From Rhodospirillaceae bacterium (GTDB taxonomy: Bacteria > Pseudomonadota > Alphaproteobacteria > Rhodospirillales > Rhodospirillaceae), in the NCBI GenBank assembly GCA_009693785.1, contig SHWP01000039.1, forward strand, positions 1 to 32,598: a stretch of 32,598 bases of DNA. The letters run 5' to 3'. Shown piece after piece: positions 23,667 through 32,598 of the stretch. The notes beneath the pieces were generated by a model. It was not told the DNA's origin. It saw only the letters and a program-made list of their open reading frames with translations, and searched no databases. The first letter of the stretch is position 1. Every line of letters begins with the position of its first letter. A program made the translations under genes and the position numbers.

Positions 23667-24586
23667 AGCCGCCGCGCCTTTCCCCGCAATCGTTCTGGGC
23701 CGTGCGTTTGGAATGCCCCTATAGCCAGTGTGAAAAGTTTGAAGCCGCCCTGGCCGATATCGCCATTGCTGTCAGCTCCTACGAGGTCGACGAACATGCC
23801 CGCCCGGAGCCGATCTGGGGCGTGGAGGGGCTTTTTACCGCGCCTCCCGACGCAGGCGATATCGGCGCGCGCATTGCCCTGACGGTGCGTGCGCAAGCTG
23901 TGGCCGAGCCCGCCTGGCGCATGGAGCATGTGCCCGCCCGCGATTGGCTCAGGGATAGCTACGAGAGTTTTCAGCCCCTGACGGCTGGGCGGTTTTATAT
24001 CTACGGTGATCATATCCAAACCGCTCCGCCGCCAAGTTTGTTACCCATGCGCCTGAATGCCGCGACAGCGTTTGGGTCGGGCGAGCATGAAAGCACCTAT
24101 GGCTGCCTCATGGCGCTTTCGGCACTGCGGAAAGATAGCGCCTTGAGCCGGGCCATTTCTGCTGGCGGTGGAATGCTCGATCTTGGCTGCGGATCGGGCA
24201 TTTTAGCCTTGGCCATGGCGAAGGCCTGGCGGCGGCCTGTGCTGGCTTCGGATATCGACCCCGAAGCGGTGCGGGTGGCGACACTGAATGTACGTCAAAA
24301 CCGCGAGCATGGTTTGGTGAGGGTCGCCCTGGGCGATGGACTGAATATTCAGGCCGTGCGGCAGCGCAGGGGCTTCGCGCTGATCACCGCCAATATCTTG
24401 GCCAGGCCCCTCTGCCGCATGGCGGACGGGATTGCCGCGGTGCTGCGGCCTGGCGGGCGATTGATCATGGCAGGGCTGCTCAGCCGCCAAGAAGCTATGG
24501 TGCTGGCCGCTTACCGCATGCAGGGCCTAAAGCTTCACAGCCGCATCGTTTTGAACGGCTGGTCCACCCTTGTGCTGGGGCGTTGA
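23663..24586 (+). CDS. prmA: Ribosomal protein L11 methyltransferase (PrmA)
   Basis: 307 aa. The N-terminal domain that recognises L11 (residues 1-125) contains WAVRLECPYSQCEKFEAALA and PARDWLRDSYESFQPLTAGR. The catalytic domain has the expected FGSGEHESTYGCLMAL (usually FGTGxHxTT), then the SAM motif LDLGCGSGILALAMAK (about 172-187), SDIDPEAVRVATLNVRQN, the motif ITANILARPL (about 240, like the family's NIL) and RPGGRLIMAGLL. PrmA trimethylates L11 at several sites. The 4-nt overlap with the helicase gene suggests co-transcription, an order common in Alphaproteobacteria. The gene is intact; function is certain at family level. Confidence 0.92.
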   Translation: MKPPRLSPQSFWAVRLECPYSQCEKFEAALADIAIAVSSYEVDEHARPEPIWGVEGLFTAPPDAGDIGARIALTVRAQAVAEPAWRMEHVPARDWLRDSYESFQPLTAGRFYIYGDHIQTAPPPSLLPMRLNAATAFGSGEHESTYGCLMALSALRKDSALSRAISAGGGMLDLGCGSGILALAMAKAWRRPVLASDIDPEAVRVATLNVRQNREHGLVRVALGDGLNIQAVRQRRGFALITANILARPLCRMADGIAAVLRPGGRLIMAGLLSRQEAMVLAAYRMQGLKLHSRIVLNGWSTLVLGR

Positions 24587-24617
24587 AACGCCGCGCGTCA
24601 ATGAGTAGCTTGCCCCC

Positions 24618-30207
<5,590 letters not shown>

Positions 30208-30252
30208 GATCTGGTTACTTTAAGAACCGCGTTACACATACGCGGGGCCAGT

Positions 30253-31068
30253 CTACCAGATTTGATACCAAGGTTTATCAGTGGCTTGCTGTTGAACCGA
30301 TTTGGGGATGCGGCCCTGAACAAGCTCGTAGGCGTCCTCGTACCAATCGGTGCCGGGGTAGTTAAAGCCCAACACAGCCGCGCTTTTCTGGGCCTCTTGG
30401 GGAATGCCCAGGATGGTGTAGGCCTCGGTCAGCCGGTAGAGCGCTTCGGCCACGTGCGTGGTATCGCCATATTGGTCAACGACGACCTTAAAGCGGTTGA
30501 TGGCCCCAAGGTACTGCTTGCGATTGAGGTAAAAGCGCCCAACCGCCATTTCCTTGCCGGCCAGGTGATCGCGCGTCAGGTCGATTTTCAGCGTTGAGTC
30601 GCGGGCATAGGTCGAGTTGGGGAAGCGGGTGACGACATCTTGCAAGGCTTCGAGGGACTTGCGCGTCATATCTTGGTCGCGTTGCACGTCGGTGATCTGT
30701 TCGTAGTAGCACATGGCCTTGAGGTAATAGGCGTAGGCCACATCGCGGTTACCCGGGTGGACAGCAATAAAGCGGTCGAGGCCGGAAATGGCATCGTCGT
30801 ACTTGTTGTTCTGATAGTGGGAATAGGCCGACATCAGCTTGGATTTCGTGGCCCAGACCGAATAGGGGTGCTGGCGTTCGACTTCATCAAAATACGCCGC
30901 CGCATCTTTGTAACGGCCATCGTCCAGGTAGGTCATGGCCTGGCTATAGATCTCGTAAACCGTCTGCTCCTTATAGGCGATATCGTCATCGCTGGAGCAG
31001 GCTGCGAGCAGCAGCAAGGCCCCAGAAGCTGCTATAAGCGAACGAAAGGAAGCCGCGAACGACAACAC
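30253..31068 (-). CDS. bamD: Outer-membrane assembly lipoprotein BamD
   Basis: 271 aa from a GTG start with GGGAG about 10 nt upstream. The signal ends in the lipobox LAAC (Cys at 24, followed by SSDDD). Five TPR-like helical hairpins follow: YEIYSQAMTYLDDGRYKDAA, AYFDEVERQHPYSVWATKSK, YSHYQNNKYDDAISGLDRFI, DVVTRFPNSTYARDSTLKID and GRFYLNRKQYLGAINRFKVV. The last part has VAEALYRLTEAYTILGIPQE and ends NYPGTDWYEDAYELVQGRIP. BamD is the essential partner of BamA for inserting beta-barrels, including the autotransporters seen elsewhere in the window. It carries its own strong candidate promoter in the gap behind lpxC. Confidence 0.95.
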   Translation of the reverse strand: MLSFAASFRSLIAASGALLLLAACSSDDDIAYKEQTVYEIYSQAMTYLDDGRYKDAAAYFDEVERQHPYSVWATKSKLMSAYSHYQNNKYDDAISGLDRFIAVHPGNRDVAYAYYLKAMCYYEQITDVQRDQDMTRKSLEALQDVVTRFPNSTYARDSTLKIDLTRDHLAGKEMAVGRFYLNRKQYLGAINRFKVVVDQYGDTTHVAEALYRLTEAYTILGIPQEAQKSAAVLGFNYPGTDWYEDAYELVQGRIPKSVQQQATDKPWYQIW

Positions 31069-31135
31069 GACGGATCAGTCTCCCAGAGGGGGTTGAGTAA
31101 TGTGGGCCTCGGCACCGTGCCCAGTTACGGGGCGG

Positions 31136-31163
31136 ATTATAACACTAGTCCAACGGCTGTCAC
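31136..31163 (-). promoter_or_regulatory. Predicted sigma-70 promoter of bamD
   Basis: On the minus strand, GTGACA (31158-31163) is separated by 16 nt from a perfect TATAAT (31136-31141). Transcription would start about 60 nt before the bamD GTG. The -35 lies inside the hairpin listed at 31155-31175. Confidence 0.6.
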
Positions 31164-31175
31164 GCCACGACAGCC
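31155..31175. repeat. Hairpin between lpxC and bamD
   Basis: A perfect 7-bp inverted repeat, GGCTGTC (31155-31161) / GACAGCC (31169-31175), with a 7-nt loop. It overlaps the bamD -35, so it could be an operator. No T-run follows on the minus strand, so it is not a classical terminator for lpxC. Confidence 0.5.
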
Positions 31176-31227
31176 TTATGCAAAGTTCAAAATTGCCACA
31201 ATTAAGCCGGTCAAGCGTGCCGGAAGC

Positions 31228-32223
31228 TTAAGCCATCGCTGCGAGCGGTTGGGCCTCATGCCACACGGCTGCGGGGGTATCATCATACACGTCGATCATG
31301 TCCCAGCCTTGTGGGTCGGCCAAAACCTGCTGCATCAGGCGGGAGGTATCGGCATGGCTGGAGCAGGTACCCGAGAAATGCCCAATAATGGGATGCCCGC
31401 ACAGGTAGAGATCGCCAATGGCGTCGAGCACCTTATGGCGCACGAACTCGTTGGCATGGCGCAAGCCGGCGTCGTTCAGAATACGGTCACCGTCCACGAC
31501 AATGGCGTTCTCCAGGCTGCCACCGCGCGCCAAGCCTGCTTCACGCAGGGCCGTCACTTCGGAGAGCAAGCCAAAGGTGCGCGCCCGGCTGATTTCAGTC
31601 TTAAAGGTTTCCGATGTGACGCCAAAGGAACACACTTGCCGGCCAATGGCAGCGGCCTTGAAGTCGATTTCAAAGTCGATGCGCAGTTCACCCTGTGAGG
31701 GGGTAAACGACACGCGCTTGGTACCGTTGGTAAAACTCTTGGGTTTGCGAATGCGCAGGGCTTTGCGCGGAGCTTGCAACTCGACCAAACCGGCACATTC
31801 CATCAGGAACATGAAAGGCCATGAGCTGCCATCCATGGCGGGAACTTCCGGGCCATTCACTTCTACCAGGGCGTTATCCACGCCCATGCCGTAAAACGCC
31901 GCCATGAGGTGCTCGACGGTCGCGACGCTTACGCCACGCTCATCGGCGATGACCGTACACAGACGCGAATCCGTAACACTATTCCACCGTGCCGGAATCT
32001 CGGTTCCGCCCCCGATGAGATCGACCCGGCGGAAAACAATGCCGGTATTGGCGGCAGCCGGGTGGAGCTTCAGTCCAACCCTCCAGCCCGAGTGAAGTCC
32101 CACACCAGTGCAGCCAATGGATGTTTTGAGGGTTTTTTGCGACACGGAACGGGGGAAAACCGCGGGCGCAGAGAAATGAACGCTCTGCGGTTTATGGTTC
32201 GGGTTGCTAAAATCGAGGTTCAT
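31228..32223 (-). CDS. lpxC: UDP-3-O-acyl-N-acetylglucosamine deacetylase LpxC
   Basis: About 331 aa from ATG at 32223 (MNLDFSNPNHKPQSV); ATGs at 32259 and 32247 are alternatives and the frame is open to 32310. The enzyme catalyses the committed step of lipid A synthesis and is zinc-dependent. Motifs: KTSIGCTGVGLHSGWRV, ATVEHLMAAFYGMGVDNALV (zinc His at about 105), EVPAMDGSSWPF, ISRARTFGLLSEV, FVRHKVLDAIGDLYL (zinc His at about 263 and Asp at about 267) and FSGTCSSHADTSRLM (general-acid His at about 290). The N-terminal extension of about 30 residues before KTSIG is longer than in E. coli. It is the first gene of the lpxC-bamD-recN-ligA block. ftsZ would be expected just to the right of the window. 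Confidence 0.94.
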   Translation of the reverse strand: MNLDFSNPNHKPQSVHFSAPAVFPRSVSQKTLKTSIGCTGVGLHSGWRVGLKLHPAAANTGIVFRRVDLIGGGTEIPARWNSVTDSRLCTVIADERGVSVATVEHLMAAFYGMGVDNALVEVNGPEVPAMDGSSWPFMFLMECAGLVELQAPRKALRIRKPKSFTNGTKRVSFTPSQGELRIDFEIDFKAAAIGRQVCSFGVTSETFKTEISRARTFGLLSEVTALREAGLARGGSLENAIVVDGDRILNDAGLRHANEFVRHKVLDAIGDLYLCGHPIIGHFSGTCSSHADTSRLMQQVLADPQGWDMIDVYDDTPAAVWHEAQPLAAMA

Positions 32224-32598
32224 CGCACCAAATTCTTTCAAAAACATCCCGCCAAGCATGAATGCATGCCTGCCAGGAGTTTGTCCTTGGGTAGCGACCC
32301 CCGAGACCATTAACGCCGCATATTTGCAGAATGTCTCTAGAAAACAAGGGGAAAGTATAATTCCCCCAATATTTTTGGTGCAACATTGCTACTAAAACGC
32401 GTTATTTATCGACCTTAATTTGGACCGATCTTGGGGCCTCAGCAATGGCCCCTAGTGGATCAAATCTAACGTTTGAGTCGGATTATCGATTCCCAAGGAC
32501 TCGCCGTTTTGCGAGTCTCGGGAATGGCCTACGCAAGCAAGCTTCGAATGAAGGCCGGCACTCGCACTCGGATCGAGGCGATTGTCGCCGACGGTAAC
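32224..32598. promoter_or_regulatory. lpxC upstream region with candidate promoter and hairpins
   Basis: No gene is called. On the minus strand, TTGCAC (32378-32383) and TATACT (32354-32359) are spaced by 18 nt, a plausible lpxC promoter. An inverted repeat GGGGAA (32348-32353) / TTCCCC (32361-32366) brackets the -10, like an operator. Farther right a long hairpin has GACTCGC (32498-32504) / GCGAGTC (32511-32517), extended by ATTCCC / GGGAAT outer arms. Short frames are open to the right edge on both strands (ATG at 32525 on plus; TAG near 32454 on minus), but neither resembles FtsZ or any family I know. Confidence 0.4.

Noticed and set aside
30640..31698. 352-aa open frame on the plus strand
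   Set aside because: It runs antisense to bamD and lpxC and across their promoter gap; no recognisable domain or signal.
32525..32598. Partial plus-strand gene at the right edge (MAYASKLRMKAGTRTRIEA)
   Set aside because: Only about 25 codons are visible, the GGGA is too close to the ATG, and the minus strand is equally open. Too little to call.

Overview
The window looks like chromosomal DNA of a fairly GC-rich Gram-negative alphaproteobacterium, plausibly Rhodospirillales-like; the order assignment is an inference. The strongest clue is the minus-strand cluster lpxC-bamD-recN-ligA at the right end, which in Alphaproteobacteria usually follows ftsZ. MlaA, MlaC, BamD, LpxC and two autotransporters show that the cell has an outer membrane.

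Layout. 1-3000: a two-gene plus-strand unit, a secreted beta-propeller protein and an MDR oxidoreductase with a Tat-like signal. 3008-5322: a MATE exporter and a DUF3108-like protein on the minus strand, separated by 250 bp holding a perfect 20-bp palindrome that contains a parS-type ParB site, plus further palindromes. 5460-7596: an accessory pocket with a HigB/HigA-type toxin-antitoxin pair, a decayed REP-associated transposase with several copies of its end sequence, a small conserved hypothetical gene, a small lipoprotein gene and a possible tRNA 3'-end scar. 7597-14669: a tight minus-strand array of two paralogous type V autotransporters followed by a cytoplasmic FAD-linked oxidase. 14840-17519: ettA and an unrecognised membrane protein. 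17531-18993: mlaA-mlaC. 19280-20179: metF. 20231-21333: a diguanylate cyclase gene with two lesions, an early in-frame amber codon and a one-base frameshift. 21390-26432: uvrD/pcrA, prmA and an M24 aminopeptidase P. 26429-32223: the lpxC-bamD-recN-ligA block.

How the genes fit together: much of the window serves the envelope (LPS synthesis, outer-membrane protein assembly, phospholipid trafficking, autotransporters) and DNA maintenance (RecN, LigA, UvrD/PcrA, and possibly a chromosome-segregation site). The least ordinary parts are the autotransporter pair with its oxidase, whose only cysteines are four matched ones in an N-terminal cap; the parS-type palindrome; the doubly damaged GGDEF gene; and the repeat-laden 5.5-7.6 kb pocket. 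No rRNA, complete tRNA or CRISPR array was seen. Starts were chosen by Shine-Dalgarno sequence, signal peptide and family length; several are TTG or GTG and are marked as uncertain.
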